Source: Gammaproteobacteria bacterium | Lineage (GTDB): Bacteria > Pseudomonadota > Gammaproteobacteria > Steroidobacterales > Steroidobacteraceae | Direction: 5' to 3' | NCBI GenBank assembly: GCA_028293745.1 | Contig: JAQGOF010000057.1 | Location: 1-53,962 of the forward strand | Length of the DNA stretch: 53,962 bases | Part shown: piece by piece, positions 1 to 8,956 of the stretch | Position numbering within the stretch: position 1 is the stretch's first letter | Layout of the letters: each line of letters begins with the position of its first letter | Position numbers and translations under genes: made by a program | Notes under the pieces: model-generated | The model's database searches: none | The model's input: the letters and a program-made list of their open reading frames with translations, nothing else | Told to the model about the DNA's origin: nothing

Positions 1-2
1 AA

Positions 3-1007
3 GTCGTCATTGAGCCACACGGAAGGCTTATCACTGTAGCTGCGGATCGCCCGGTACTCGAAGGTGCGCTCGCGGCGGGCCTCAATCTGCCGCATAGCTG
101 CAAGTCGGGTCATTGCGCCTCGTGCCGCGCGCGCCTGCGGGCGGGTGAGATTGAATACCCGAACGGTATCCCGGTTGGACTCACTGCTGAGGAAGCGCAA
201 GCGGGCAACGTCCTTCTCTGCCAGGCCCGCGCTCGGTCGGATCTCATTATCGAGGCACGGCTGATCACAAGCCTTGCCGAAGTCGACATCAAGACGCTCC
301 CCTGTCGGATCGCGCGACTTACGCCTCTGGCTCCCGATGTGTTGCAGGTTTTTTTGCGTTTGCCGGCGGTAGAGTCGCTGCGGTTCCAGCCCGGCCAGTA
401 CCTGGACATTCTGCTCGACGGGGGCAAGCGGCGTAGCTTCTCCATAGCCAGTCCTCCCCACGACAGTGAGCCGCTGGAGCTGCATGTACGCCGGGTCGCC
501 GGAGGTGGCTTCACGGAGCACCTGTTCGGCGCTTTGCCAGTGGGCTCCCTGCTGCGTATTGAGGGGCCCATTGGGCAGTTCGTCTACCAGGAGAACCCGG
601 CGCCCCTCTTGATGATCGCGGGTGGGACTGGATTTGCGCCGCTGAAGTCTATGCTGAGGCATGTCCTGGAAGGCGGTGTCGATCGTCCTATCCACCTCTA
701 CTGGGGCGCACGCCAATCGCAGGACGTCTATGAGGAAGAACTCGTGCTGGACTGGGCGCGTAAGTATCCCCAGCTACGCTTCACAGCAGTTTTGTCTGAG
801 GCAACCGAGGCGAAGGCCCCTCATCACCGCCTAGGTTGGGTTCATGAGGTCGTGCTGGCTGATCACGCGAATCTCGAGCCGTTCGACGTGTATGCCGCCG
901 GGCCACCTGCACTCGTCGAGGCTATCAGGGCAACGTTCCCTCGCCACGGGGTACGGGAGGGACGCTTATTTTTCGACTCGTTCGACTACGCGTCAGATCC
1001 GAGATAG
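3..1007 (+). CDS. Iron-sulfur flavin NAD(P)H reductase, 5' end outside the window
   Basis: The frame is open from the window edge, so the start lies outside; 334 residues are visible. The N-terminal part is a plant-type [2Fe-2S] ferredoxin domain with the cysteine motif CKSGHCASC (C33, C38, C41 of the visible part) and a fourth cysteine at C73. A ferredoxin-NADP reductase module follows, with the FAD motif RSFSIASPP and the NAD(P) motif GGTGFAPLKSM, and a C-terminal aromatic end. This is the architecture of CDP-6-deoxy-glucoseen reductase (AscD/RfbI-like) and of phenol or toluene oxygenase reductases, which pass electrons from NAD(P)H through FAD and 2Fe-2S to a partner. The partner is not visible here. 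It is commonly annotated as CDP-6-deoxy-delta-3,4-glucoseen reductase; the exact substrate is unknown. Confidence 0.85.
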   Translation, partial: VVIEPHGRLITVAADRPVLEGALAAGLNLPHSCKSGHCASCRARLRAGEIEYPNGIPVGLTAEEAQAGNVLLCQARARSDLIIEARLITSLAEVDIKTLPCRIARLTPLAPDVLQVFLRLPAVESLRFQPGQYLDILLDGGKRRSFSIASPPHDSEPLELHVRRVAGGGFTEHLFGALPVGSLLRIEGPIGQFVYQENPAPLLMIAGGTGFAPLKSMLRHVLEGGVDRPIHLYWGARQSQDVYEEELVLDWARKYPQLRFTAVLSEATEAKAPHHRLGWVHEVVLADHANLEPFDVYAAGPPALVEAIRATFPRHGVREGRLFFDSFDYASDPR

Positions 1008-1076
1008 TCACGCATCCAACATAACAATGTTGCGTCGGCAAGGCCGATTCGCCGGCGCCGGCTTCAGAACCGCTGC

Positions 1077-1976
1077 TCAGGCGTCTTTTTTAGGCGCGCC
1101 AGGCTTGCCGGAGCGTTCGAACAGCTCTTCCTTGAGTCTGAAGGTCGCGGAAATATCCTCGTCCCCGTAACCACGGGAGACCAGCTCGGAATACTCGCCG
1201 AGCATGCGCTCCACGACCGGCAACGCAACACCAAACCGCGCCGCCATGTCGCGGCAGATTCCAAGATCTTTGGCGTGCAGGCGGACGCGAAAGCCGGCAG
1301 GGTAAGCGCCGCGGACCATGTTCGGAGCGCGGTGCACAAAGTACCAGCTGGAGCCGGCACCCTTGCCGAGGGTATCCACGACCTTCTCGAGCGGCAGGCC
1401 TTGCGCGCGTGCGAAGGCCATCGCTTCGGATACCGCCTCGATGATGCCGGCACACATGATCTGGTTGGTTGCCTTCGCTGCCTGTCCGCTGCCGGTCGGG
1501 CCGAAGTGAGCGATGGTCTTGCCCAGGGCCGCGAGGATGGGTTGCGCCTGAGCAAAGGCTTCGGATGTTCCACCCGTCATGATGGCGAGAGTAGCGTTCT
1601 GTGCGCCTTCGACGCCGCCGCTGACGGGAGCATCGAGAAACTCCACTCCACCAGGCTGTAACAGGTTGTACGCCGCTCGAGCCGTCTCAGCTCCGACGGT
1701 CGAACAATCGATCACAAGGGTTCCCTTGCGCATTCCGGGGGCCAGTGCACGCACGACCTGGAGGACGTCATCGTCAGCCGAGACGCACATAACCACGGCA
1801 TCGACGCTCGATGCGACAGCCGCGAGTGTTTCCGGTGCCTGGCAGCCCAGTTCGGACGCAAGCGTCTTGGCCTTTTCGCTGGTGCGATTCCAGACCGCGC
1901 CCAGAAGGCCGGCGCGATGAAGATTGCGCGCCATGTGCGCACCCATGGCACCGAGGCCGACAAAGCCCACGCGCAT
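1077..1976 (-). CDS. 3-hydroxyisobutyrate dehydrogenase-family NAD(P)-dependent oxidoreductase
   Basis: 299 residues, the normal family length. The N-terminal Rossmann motif GFVGLGAMGAHMARNL binds NAD(P). The family substrate motif DAPVSGGVEGA follows, and the catalytic-lysine region GPTGSGQAAKATNQIM is intact. The C-terminal half is the all-helical domain typical of beta-hydroxyacid dehydrogenases. Members oxidise or reduce small beta-hydroxyacids (3-hydroxyisobutyrate, tartronate semialdehyde, succinic semialdehyde); the sequence does not decide which. It converges with the upstream reductase and stands alone. The start at the ATG opening MRVGFVGLG fits the family exactly. Confidence 0.88.
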   Translation of the reverse strand: MRVGFVGLGAMGAHMARNLHRAGLLGAVWNRTSEKAKTLASELGCQAPETLAAVASSVDAVVMCVSADDDVLQVVRALAPGMRKGTLVIDCSTVGAETARAAYNLLQPGGVEFLDAPVSGGVEGAQNATLAIMTGGTSEAFAQAQPILAALGKTIAHFGPTGSGQAAKATNQIMCAGIIEAVSEAMAFARAQGLPLEKVVDTLGKGAGSSWYFVHRAPNMVRGAYPAGFRVRLHAKDLGICRDMAARFGVALPVVERMLGEYSELVSRGYGDEDISATFRLKEELFERSGKPGAPKKDA

Positions 1977-2028
1977 TTCTAGACATCCCTAATCGGTCGG
2001 CCGGATCGGCCAGCAGGCGCAACTATAG

Positions 2029-2048
2029 AGTGTCCCCAACCCGGGGAC
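2029..2048. other. Short GC-rich hairpin between genes
   Basis: GTCCCC and GGGGAC form a 6-bp inverted repeat around a 5-base loop, downstream of the DUF4124 gene and upstream of the dehydrogenase. There is no T-run, so it is at best a weak or factor-dependent end for the DUF4124 transcript. Confidence 0.3.
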
Positions 2049-2089
2049 TACTCACCCTACGAGCTAGCCGGCGCGTATCCGGGTCGGGC

Positions 2090-2578
2090 TTACTTGGCCG
2101 ACTTGCCGCAGAGGTCCTGCACGTCCTGCTGAGCTTTGACGCGATAGGCATCAGCCTCTTCCTCCGACAGGTACTGGCGATCATCGGGACGGTCGGTGTC
2201 CTTTGACTTGTCACCCTCTGAAGGTTTGTAGATGCGCCGCGCCTGGATGGCCTTGTCGTACCGATCCTTGGCTTCTTTGCACTGTTGCTCGCGTATTTTG
2301 GCCCTGTCCTGTTTGACGGCCTTCTCCGCGGCCTGGCTGCTCTGGCCTGCCGGGTGATCGTCCGTAGTCTTCTGGATGACGGGGGTGGGGCGTGGCGAAT
2401 CAGAACTCGTATTCACCGGGTGGGGTCGGGTGGACTTTATGACCTCCGACCCAGGTACCCATTGATCGCTGTAGTGCACACCACCGTGATCGTCTACCCA
2501 GCGAAAGACGTCCACCGCATTGGCGGCGGAAACGCCGCCCACGAATAACAAGGAGCTGATCGCTAAAGTCCGCAACAT
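2090..2578 (-). CDS. DUF4124-domain protein, probably periplasmic
   Basis: 162 residues. A hydrophobic N-terminus ending in an Ala-rich stretch (SSLLFVGGVSAANA) looks like a Sec signal peptide cleaved near residue 21. It is followed by the DUF4124 signature VFRWVDDHGGVHYSDQ. The rest is charged and Lys/Gln-rich with a predicted helical stretch. DUF4124 proteins are common in gamma- and betaproteobacteria and have no firmly assigned biochemical role. The gene stands alone. Confidence 0.75.
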   Translation of the reverse strand: MLRTLAISSLLFVGGVSAANAVDVFRWVDDHGGVHYSDQWVPGSEVIKSTRPHPVNTSSDSPRPTPVIQKTTDDHPAGQSSQAAEKAVKQDRAKIREQQCKEAKDRYDKAIQARRIYKPSEGDKSKDTDRPDDRQYLSEEEADAYRVKAQQDVQDLCGKSAK

Positions 2579-2694
2579 AAGGAGACCTCCCCGGTCCTAA
2601 GGGAAGTATCGCCGGTCACTAAAGTCCCGGCTATCGAACTCCGTCACACTGAGCGGCGAAAGCATAGCGAACGCGGGTTCGGGCGCCATACGTT

Positions 2695-2730
2695 AAAAAG
2701 CCTCGGCCTGCCGGAGGCAGACCGAGGCTT
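2695..2730 (-). terminator. Rho-independent terminator of amt
   Basis: Read on the minus strand, AAGCCTCGG pairs with CCGAGGCTT around a GC-rich loop and runs into TTTTT. It lies about 55 bases past the amt stop codon. Confidence 0.85.
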
Positions 2731-2786
2731 GAGGCTGTGTCCTGGGCTGCCCCCCCTCGCGGAGGACTAGCCCGGTGGCAACCCGA

Positions 2787-4205
2787 TTACATGTCGTAGG
2801 CGCGCTCGCCGTGCGACGTGATGTCGAGACCTTCTCGTTCTTGTTCTTCCGACACCCGCAGGCCAATGATCGCCTTGACCACAAGGAACCCAACCGTGGC
2901 TACAACCGCAGTCCAGACGGCCACGAGGGCCACCGCTTTCAGCTGGATCAGGAACTGGGCCCAGATGCCCGGATAGCCAACTGTGCCCTTTACCCAATCC
3001 TGGACGGAGCCCGGACCGCCTAACGAAGGGGCATTGAAGATACCGGTCGTGAGGGCGCCGAACGTACCGCCGAGCGCATGCACTCCGAACACGTCGAGGG
3101 CGTCGTCCGCCCGGATCATCTTTTTCAGGCCGGTTACGCCCCAGAAGCAGACGATGCCGACACCGAAGCCGATCGCGAACGCGCCAGGGATGCCAACGTT
3201 GCCCGCAGCCGGCGTGATTGCGACGAGGCCGGCGACCGCGCCCGAAGCGGCACCCAGCATTGACGGCTTACCCTTCACGAGCCACTCGACGGACATCCAC
3301 GACAACACCGCGCAGGCAGTCGCGAGGTAGGTGTTCATGAACGCTAGGGCAGCAGTGCCATTCGCCTCGAGTGCAGACCCCGCGTTGAAACCGAACCAGC
3401 CAAACCACAGCATGGACGCGCCAATCATCGTCATCGTCAAACTGTGCGGCGGCATGGGCTCCTTGCCGAACCCGGTGCGCTTGCCGAGGATGACGGCGCC
3501 GACGAGACCTGCGACACCCGAGTTGATGTGCACGACGGTGCCACCTGCGAAGTCCAGAGCGCCCCACTGGAAGATCTTGCCTGCGGTCGCGTTCACAGCG
3601 TCTACATTGGCAGTCGCGGTGTACGCGTCGGGGCCAGCCCAGAACCACACCATGTGAGCAATTGGGCAGTAGCTGAAGGTGAACCAGATCACCATGAACA
3701 CGAGAATGGCCGAGAACTTGATGCGCTCGACAATGGAGCCGAGGATCAGGCAGCAGGTGATAGCCGCGAACGTAGCCTGGAACGCGACATACACGAGCTC
3801 GTACAGCGGCGTGCCTTTGCTGAACGTGGCCGCCATCGAGAAGTTACCCGTGGCTGGGTCGAATGTGCCGTTGAGGAAGGCACGGCTCATGCCTCCGAAA
3901 TAGGCGTTACCCTCTGTGAATGCGAGGGAATAGCCGTAAACGCACCACAGTACGGTGATCAAAGAGAAGACGACGAACACTTGCATGAGCACGGACAGCA
4001 TGTTCTTCGTCCGCACCAGGCCACCGTAGAACAGCGCTAGTGCAGGTACCGACATCAGCAGCACGAGTGCCGTGGATGTGAGCATCCACGCTGTGTCGCC
4101 CTTGTTGGGTACGGGTGGCGCATCTGCGGCCCAGGCTAACGTGGGTCCAAGCGCGGCAAGCGCCAGGCCCAGTGTTGTTAAAGAGGTCTTTGAAGCGGTG
4201 CGCAT
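2787..4205 (-). CDS. amt: Ammonium transporter Amt
   Basis: 472 residues. Residues 1-27 form a cleavable signal-like segment ending AWA, followed by the 11 membrane segments of the Amt/MEP/Rh family. Family landmarks are present: FYGGLVRTKNMLSVLMQ in the first segments, FWAGPDAY, GGTVVHINSGVAGLVGA with the first pore histidine, and DVFGVHALGGTFGAL with the second. It mediates ammonium uptake through the inner membrane. Proteobacterial amt usually follows glnK (PII), but no glnK is present in the 350 bases upstream or anywhere in the window. Upstream there is a sigma-54 promoter with NtrC sites, so nitrogen-starvation control is expected. Confidence 0.95.
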   Translation of the reverse strand: MRTASKTSLTTLGLALAALGPTLAWAADAPPVPNKGDTAWMLTSTALVLLMSVPALALFYGGLVRTKNMLSVLMQVFVVFSLITVLWCVYGYSLAFTEGNAYFGGMSRAFLNGTFDPATGNFSMAATFSKGTPLYELVYVAFQATFAAITCCLILGSIVERIKFSAILVFMVIWFTFSYCPIAHMVWFWAGPDAYTATANVDAVNATAGKIFQWGALDFAGGTVVHINSGVAGLVGAVILGKRTGFGKEPMPPHSLTMTMIGASMLWFGWFGFNAGSALEANGTAALAFMNTYLATACAVLSWMSVEWLVKGKPSMLGAASGAVAGLVAITPAAGNVGIPGAFAIGFGVGIVCFWGVTGLKKMIRADDALDVFGVHALGGTFGALTTGIFNAPSLGGPGSVQDWVKGTVGYPGIWAQFLIQLKAVALVAVWTAVVATVGFLVVKAIIGLRVSEEQEREGLDITSHGERAYDM

Positions 4206-4419
4206 GTTTTCTCCCGGACGGTTTTTAATACATCTGTCGAAGGTGACCTGCGGGCGCGCAGCCTTCGGTCACTTCGACCCGCAGGACCTCGGTGCGGCGT
4301 CTGCGTCGCACTTCCGCCCCGCTCGGTCTCTTGGTCGACATATCGCGTGATTCGCGCAACAAACACCGGCTGCCCCCAGGCTCGAGTGGTACGTATGCTT
4401 GTGAAGCGCGCATACAAAG

Positions 4420-4435
4420 TGCAGATTCCGTGCCA
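4420..4435 (-). promoter_or_regulatory. Sigma-54 (RpoN) promoter of amt
   Basis: Read on the minus strand the 16 bases are TGGCACGGAATCTGCA. This matches the -24/-12 consensus TGGCACG-N4-TTGC at every fixed position except one (C for T in the -12 box), with the invariant GG and GC correctly spaced. Transcription would start near 4408, leaving a leader of about 200 bases before amt. Confidence 0.8.
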
Positions 4436-4474
4436 CAGAAAATTTCAGTGCAGTTTCCATGGCTTGCGTGCGGA

Positions 4475-4504
4475 AGCACCGTCTTGGTGCACCATTTTGG
4501 CGCT
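4475..4504. promoter_or_regulatory. Two overlapping NtrC-binding sites
   Basis: AGCACC-N5-GGTGCA (4475-4491) and TGCACC-N5-GGCGCT (4488-4504) match the NtrC palindrome TGCACC-N5-GGTGCA with one and two mismatches. They overlap by four bases and lie about 40-70 bases upstream of the sigma-54 -24 box, a normal enhancer position. Together with that promoter they fill the amt/ubiK divergent region. Confidence 0.75.
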
Positions 4505-4556
4505 GCTGCTAAAGGCCCTGCGTCAAATGGGGGCAAAGAACAGTGAGGTAGATCAC

Positions 4557-5081
4557 ATGAATGGTTCGCGAATAGATGAGATTGCCCGGCGGTTGTTCGA
4601 GAGCGTGCCGCCCGGGGTGCGTGCGATACAGAAGGACCTGGAGAGCAACTTCCGCGCGGTGTTGCGCGCGAGCCTCACGAAGCTCGACCTGGTATCGCGG
4701 GATGAGTTTGAGGCGCAGATGCGGGTGCTGGAGAGGACTCGGGGGCGGTTGGAGGAGCTGGAGCGGCGGGTTGCTGGGATGGAGAGTGGGGACGGAGTGC
4801 CGGGCAGTGGCAGCGCGGCGGGCGGCGGCATCACGGCTGGCGGTGGCGGCACTGCCGGGAGCGGCGCCGCCGGAGCCGGTGGTGCGGTCGGAGCGCACGA
4901 CACCACCAGGGCGAGTGGCACTGCCGGCGCGGGGGCGGCAGGCGGGGTCGGTGGTACAGCCGAACGCACTGGCGCAGTCGAGACGGGTGGCGCGCCACAA
5001 GGCGGTCGCGGGTCAGCGGCGGATCGTGGGACCGGTGGAGGAGGTGCGCCCGGCACAACGAGCAAGTCCGGACCGCATTGA
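4557..5081 (+). CDS. ubiK: Ubiquinone biosynthesis accessory factor UbiK (BMFP family) with a long Gly/Ala tail
   Basis: Residues 1 to about 75 are a BMFP/YqiC domain: MNGSRIDEIARRLFESVPPG, a helical region, and the coiled coil around EFEAQMRVLERTRGRLEEL. UbiK forms a complex with UbiJ and supports the Ubi metabolon; ubiJ is present at 44.3 kb. I chose the ATG at 4557 because GAGGT sits 8 bases upstream and the family's N-terminus starts there; an upstream in-frame start would add about 70 unlike residues. The protein is 174 residues, about twice the family norm, because a low-complexity Gly/Ala/Thr tail of about 90 residues follows the coiled coil. It is followed by comM. Confidence 0.85.
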   Translation: MNGSRIDEIARRLFESVPPGVRAIQKDLESNFRAVLRASLTKLDLVSRDEFEAQMRVLERTRGRLEELERRVAGMESGDGVPGSGSAAGGGITAGGGGTAGSGAAGAGGAVGAHDTTRASGTAGAGAAGGVGGTAERTGAVETGGAPQGGRGSAADRGTGGGGAPGTTSKSGPH

Positions 5082-5155
5082 ACTTTGTGTCGGCGGGCTC
5101 GGATGCCCGTCTGACGTCAGCGTTGCTGTCCGTCTGATTCCAGCCAAGGAAGGCT

Positions 5156-6736
5156 ATGTCGATCGCGATCGTGACCTGCCGCGCGCAGCTGGGACTGCAC
5201 GCGCCGCTCGTACAAGTCGAGGTGAGTCTCGGATCGGGCTTGCCCGCATTCAATATTGTTGGATTGCCTGCCACGGTCGTCAAGGAGAGCAGGGATCGCG
5301 TACGCGCGGCGTTGGTAAATTCCAAGTTTGAATTCCCGGCCGGGCGAATCACGGTCAATCTCTCGCCTGCCGACTTACCCAAGCGTGGTGGCCGGTTCGA
5401 TCTGCCGATCGCACTGGGCATTCTGTTGGCGTCGGAGCAGATCAAACTGCATCCAATGCAGGGCCATGACCCAGGAGAGATCGAGTTCTACGGCGAGCTT
5501 GGATTGAGCGGCGAGTTGAAGTCAGTGCCGGGGATGCTGCTTGCCGCGGCACACGCCGCACGAGCCGGCCATGGGATCGTCGTGCCGCAGCCGAATGCGG
5601 CAGAGGTGCGGGTTTTGTTGGTGGGTGCGGCGCGTGGCGAGGGCGATGCGAGCGAGCGTGTTAGTCCGATCATGTATGCTGCTGATCATCTATTAGCTGT
5701 TTGTGCCCATCTCGACGGCAGCGTACCGCTGCCAATTCTTCCGCCACCTCTCCCGCAGACGGTGCGTTGGATCTCGGACGCGGCGCTCGATTTGAGCGAC
5801 GTTCGGGGCCAGCTGCAGGCGAAGCGGGCTCTGGCGGTTGCCGCCGCTGGCGGCCACTCACTCCTCATGATGGGCCCACCAGGCGCTGGCAAAAGCATGC
5901 TTGCCATGCGGCTTCCAACTCTGCTGCCGCCGATGACGGAAGCGGAATCTCTCGAAGTTGCCGCCATTGCTTCGGTGAGTGGAACGGGCTTCCAGGCTGG
6001 CAACTTTGGCCGTCGTCCCGTTCGAACGCCTCACCATACCGCTTCGGCTGTCGCTCTCGTCGGCGGCGGCTCTCGGGCCCGCCCAGGCGAAATCAGCCTT
6101 GCCCATCATGGAGTGTTGTTCCTGGACGAACTGTTGGAATACGACCGGCGCGCCCTGGAGGCGTTGCGTGAGCCCTTGGAGTCCGGTGTTGTATCCATCG
6201 CCCGGGCGACGTATCACACGCAGTATCCAGCCCAGTTCCAACTCGTCGCGGCTATGAACCCCTGCCCATGCGGACGCTATGGTGACCCCCTTGGGGACTG
6301 CCGGTGCACCCTGCCGCAGATTGCGCAATATCGCGCGCGCGTTTCCGCTCCCCTGCTGGAGCGATTCGACATACACTTGGAGGTGCCCCGCGTTGACTTG
6401 GGCGAGTTCGCAGAATCCGCCTTGCCGTCCGAGAGCAGCGCGGCCGTCGTGGCGCGAGTGACGCGTGCGCGCGAGATTCAACTCACGCGTCAGGGTATGT
6501 GCAACGCTCGATTGACGGATGCTCAGATAGACCGCATCTGCTCACCCGATAATGCCGGGCGCGCGTTACTGGATCGCGCGATGAAGGCTTTCGGTTTTTC
6601 CGCGCGCGCCCGGCAGCGGATATTGAAACTGGCGCGGACGATTGCGGATCTTAGTAACGATGCGACGGTGGGGGCATCGCATGTGGGCGAGGCAGTGACG
6701 TATCGGTCGTTTGATCGACGGCCGCCGCCATCGTAG
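5156..6736 (+). CDS. comM: YifB/ComM family Mg-chelatase-like AAA+ ATPase
   Basis: 526 residues, full length. The N-terminal Lon-like fold begins SIAIVTCRAQLGLHAPLVQV. The Walker A motif is GPPGAGKSMLAMRL, Walker B is GVLFLDELLEY, and the family landmarks RRPVRTPHHTASAVALVGGG and MNPCPCGRYGD with C-x-C are present. The C-terminal Mg-chelatase helical region ends with the AFGFSARARQRILKLARTIA block. ComM is a hexameric helicase that promotes branch migration of incoming DNA during natural transformation. It follows ubiK by 74 bases. Confidence 0.92.
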   Translation: MSIAIVTCRAQLGLHAPLVQVEVSLGSGLPAFNIVGLPATVVKESRDRVRAALVNSKFEFPAGRITVNLSPADLPKRGGRFDLPIALGILLASEQIKLHPMQGHDPGEIEFYGELGLSGELKSVPGMLLAAAHAARAGHGIVVPQPNAAEVRVLLVGAARGEGDASERVSPIMYAADHLLAVCAHLDGSVPLPILPPPLPQTVRWISDAALDLSDVRGQLQAKRALAVAAAGGHSLLMMGPPGAGKSMLAMRLPTLLPPMTEAESLEVAAIASVSGTGFQAGNFGRRPVRTPHHTASAVALVGGGSRARPGEISLAHHGVLFLDELLEYDRRALEALREPLESGVVSIARATYHTQYPAQFQLVAAMNPCPCGRYGDPLGDCRCTLPQIAQYRARVSAPLLERFDIHLEVPRVDLGEFAESALPSESSAAVVARVTRAREIQLTRQGMCNARLTDAQIDRICSPDNAGRALLDRAMKAFGFSARARQRILKLARTIADLSNDATVGASHVGEAVTYRSFDRRPPPS

Positions 6737-6760
6737 GAAGGCGGGTTGTGATGAAGCATG

Positions 6761-6792
6761 CCGGTCGCCGCTTCACGTACGGCGGCGACCGG
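6761..6792. terminator. Hairpin between convergent comM and cytochrome genes
   Basis: CCGGTCGCCGC and GCGGCGACCGG form a perfect 11-bp stem with a 10-base loop in the gap between two converging genes. There is no T-run on either side, so it may act as a bidirectional or factor-assisted terminator. Confidence 0.6.
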
Positions 6793-6805
6793 TGAATCGG
6801 TGCGG

Positions 6806-7333
6806 TTACTTGGCCATGTCGAGCATATGGTCGACGGCTGCCTTCACCAGGTCGTCGGGCAGATCGGCGCGACCGCCCTTGGCGGGCATTACACCTGAGC
6901 TTCCCTGGAAGCCCTTGAGGGCATGGTCGTAGAGAACTTCCTTGCCCTTGGAAATGCGAGGCGCCCAGGCGGCCTTGTCGCCGGCCTTGGGGGCACCGGC
7001 AATGCCGGCTCCGTGGCATGTGCTGCACACCTGCTGGAAGGTCTCGTCACCCGACTTGGGTGCGGCGGGGCCACTGGCGCTGCCAGCCTGACTGGCTCCC
7101 GCATCCGCCTTGATGGCCAGAGCGGAGTTGTCCTGGCCAGCGACGGCCTCCTTGGCGACGGGCTGGAGGCGTGCTTCAACGCTCTTCAGGTATTGTTTTT
7201 CCTCCAATACCTGCTTGTCCTGGGTCTCGCTGGCGACTACGCGCGCCAGGGCAAATATTCCGATGGCGATCACGATCAGCAGACCGATGACCATGCTGAA
7301 GACGTTAAAGAAGTGTGTGTCCTGCTTGCTCAC
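6806..7333 (-). CDS. Membrane-anchored cytochrome c5-type monohaem protein
   Basis: 175 residues from the GTG at 7333. One N-terminal membrane anchor (FSMVIGLLIVIAIGIFALA, about residues 11-29) is followed by an Ala-rich linker. The C-terminal class I cytochrome c domain has the haem motif CSTCH and a downstream methionine in GVMPAKGG as the likely second ligand. It resembles cytochrome c5 family electron carriers that feed terminal oxidases in the periplasm. An upstream in-frame start would add 40 residues that do not look like an exported protein; the family usually begins at S-K-Q-D-T-H-F. Confidence 0.85.
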   Translation of the reverse strand: MSKQDTHFFNVFSMVIGLLIVIAIGIFALARVVASETQDKQVLEEKQYLKSVEARLQPVAKEAVAGQDNSALAIKADAGASQAGSASGPAAPKSGDETFQQVCSTCHGAGIAGAPKAGDKAAWAPRISKGKEVLYDHALKGFQGSSGVMPAKGGRADLPDDLVKAAVDHMLDMAK

Positions 7334-7504
7334 GTTTGGATCCGCGTGGAACGCCTGTAAATCGGCGGCGCAGTATAGACCAGCCCGCGAGATTGCGCCT
7401 TGCCCCCACGGAACGCGTCGCCGCGGGGCGTCGGGAGGGGCGAAGTGCACCATTTGCAGCCCAGTGGGCTGTGCGGTAACGGTCCAACCAGACTCCAGTC
7501 AGCC

Positions 7505-8362
7505 TTACTCGACGCCCAGGACGCAAGGCCGGCTTGCACGGTAGGCGCCGGGGCTTGCACCCAGCAAACGCCGGAAGCGGCGGTTGAATGTGGACAAGTC
7601 GCTGAATCCTGCTTCGAGCGCAATGGCGCAGATCGTGTCGCCGGAGCAGCGCAGGCGCACCGCAGCGCGTTGCAACCTCGTGTGCAGCAAAAACTGATGC
7701 GGCGCCATTCCTGCAACGGCGCGGAAGGTTCGCAGGAAATGATAGGGACTCATCGCGACATCGGCTGCCAGCTGTTGCAACGATAACGGCTGATCACATT
7801 GCGCCTCTATTCGGCGCAGGGCTTCTGTAACACGCCGCTGGTCACGATGGCTCGGATGGCGTGCGAACGGGTTCGCCCGAGCCGATGCGCTCATCCCCGT
7901 CAATGCAACTCCTACTTTGGCAACCAACGAGAGTGCCAGCTCCTCAAACGAGGCCGTGTCACTGCCCTCCCGGGCGGCTACCGCATCAGCGACCAGCGGT
8001 ATCAGTTGCGGTAGCGGCGGCAGATTCGGCAGGGTGAACGCCAGCTGGCGCGCGCCCGGCAGCTCCGCTATGACAGATTCAACAAACTCGGGGCTGAAAC
8101 GGAACGAGAGACAGTGGTCGCCGATGCCGTGCTCGTGTCCGCACTCGAAGCAATGTCCATGATTACCCAACAGGGCTGCGCCTGGCGCAAGTACGGCGGT
8201 TCCCTGGGTGGTGCGGTATGTAAACGTTCCGCTGGTCACGATGGCGATGCACATTCCGTCGTGCTGCTCTTCGAATGGCCGATCGCGCGGCCCGGACGTG
8301 CAGCGAAAGTCGTCCACACGCCAGCCACGGCCTGATCCCAACGGGAGTGAGCTCACGGGCAT
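7505..8362 (-). CDS. AraC-family transcriptional regulator
   Basis: 285 residues. The N-terminal cupin-like sensing domain includes a Cys/His-bearing stretch (CFECGHEHGIGDH). The C-terminal double helix-turn-helix DNA-binding domain (about residues 170-270) contains ISL-like LSLQQLAADVAMSPYHFLR and the second-helix signature FSDLSTFNRRFRRLLGASPG. Its effector is unknown. It is divergent from the small gene at 8447, separated by 84 bases, so it may control that gene and the VOC gene behind it. Confidence 0.88.
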   Translation of the reverse strand: MPVSSLPLGSGRGWRVDDFRCTSGPRDRPFEEQHDGMCIAIVTSGTFTYRTTQGTAVLAPGAALLGNHGHCFECGHEHGIGDHCLSFRFSPEFVESVIAELPGARQLAFTLPNLPPLPQLIPLVADAVAAREGSDTASFEELALSLVAKVGVALTGMSASARANPFARHPSHRDQRRVTEALRRIEAQCDQPLSLQQLAADVAMSPYHFLRTFRAVAGMAPHQFLLHTRLQRAAVRLRCSGDTICAIALEAGFSDLSTFNRRFRRLLGASPGAYRASRPCVLGVE

Positions 8363-8446
8363 GAGTCAAAGAGTAGCAATTTTTCCCAAGCCCCGGTGAG
8401 GCCGGGTCTTGAAAATAGGGCCTCATTGTTCCGCACGAGACTCGAC

Positions 8447-8956
8447 ATGACCGCCCACTCGGCATTTGTCACGGCCCTCTGCTCCGACGCTCCAGCCCCC
8501 GATCGGGCTGAAAAGCTGAATCTTTACGGCTGGCTGATCGGCAGCTGGAACATGGACGCGAGCGTGTTTGCGGCGGACGGTACAAAACAGACCGGGCGTG
8601 GCGAAATCCATTTCGCATGGGCCCTGGAAGGGCGCGCTCTGCAGGACGTGTGGATCCTGCCGGGCGTGTTCTACGGTACGACTCTTCGGATCTATGACCC
8701 AGGAATGGATGCCTGGCACATTTTATGGAGTGATCCCCTTAGGCAGTTCTACGCACGCCAGATAGGACGCGCGCGTGGCCAGGACATTGTGCAGGAAGGC
8801 AGTGACGCCTCAGGCACTCCGATCCGCTGGACGTTTACGGACATCACTCCCAATTCGTTTCGATGGCTTGGCGAGCGGTCCGATGATGGCGGCCGGACAT
8901 ATTGGCTGCAGGCTGAGTTCCTTGCTACTCGCGTTGCAATTTCTGGAGAAGACTGA
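8447..8956 (+). CDS. Conserved hypothetical protein, possibly lipocalin-like
   Basis: 169 residues from the ATG at 8447; an in-frame GTG at 8396 is possible but adds an unconvincing 17 residues. Motifs such as LYGWLIGSWNMDASVF and GRGEIHFAWALEGRALQDVW, and the alternating strand pattern, resemble DUF1579-like beta-barrel proteins. It has no signal peptide. Its TGA overlaps the next ATG by one base, so it is probably translationally coupled to the VOC protein and regulated by the divergent AraC protein. Confidence 0.7.
   Translation: MTAHSAFVTALCSDAPAPDRAEKLNLYGWLIGSWNMDASVFAADGTKQTGRGEIHFAWALEGRALQDVWILPGVFYGTTLRIYDPGMDAWHILWSDPLRQFYARQIGRARGQDIVQEGSDASGTPIRWTFTDITPNSFRWLGERSDDGGRTYWLQAEFLATRVAISGED

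Noticed and set aside
4206..4408. Possible glnK remnant in the amt leader
   Set aside because: None of the PII motifs appear in any frame.
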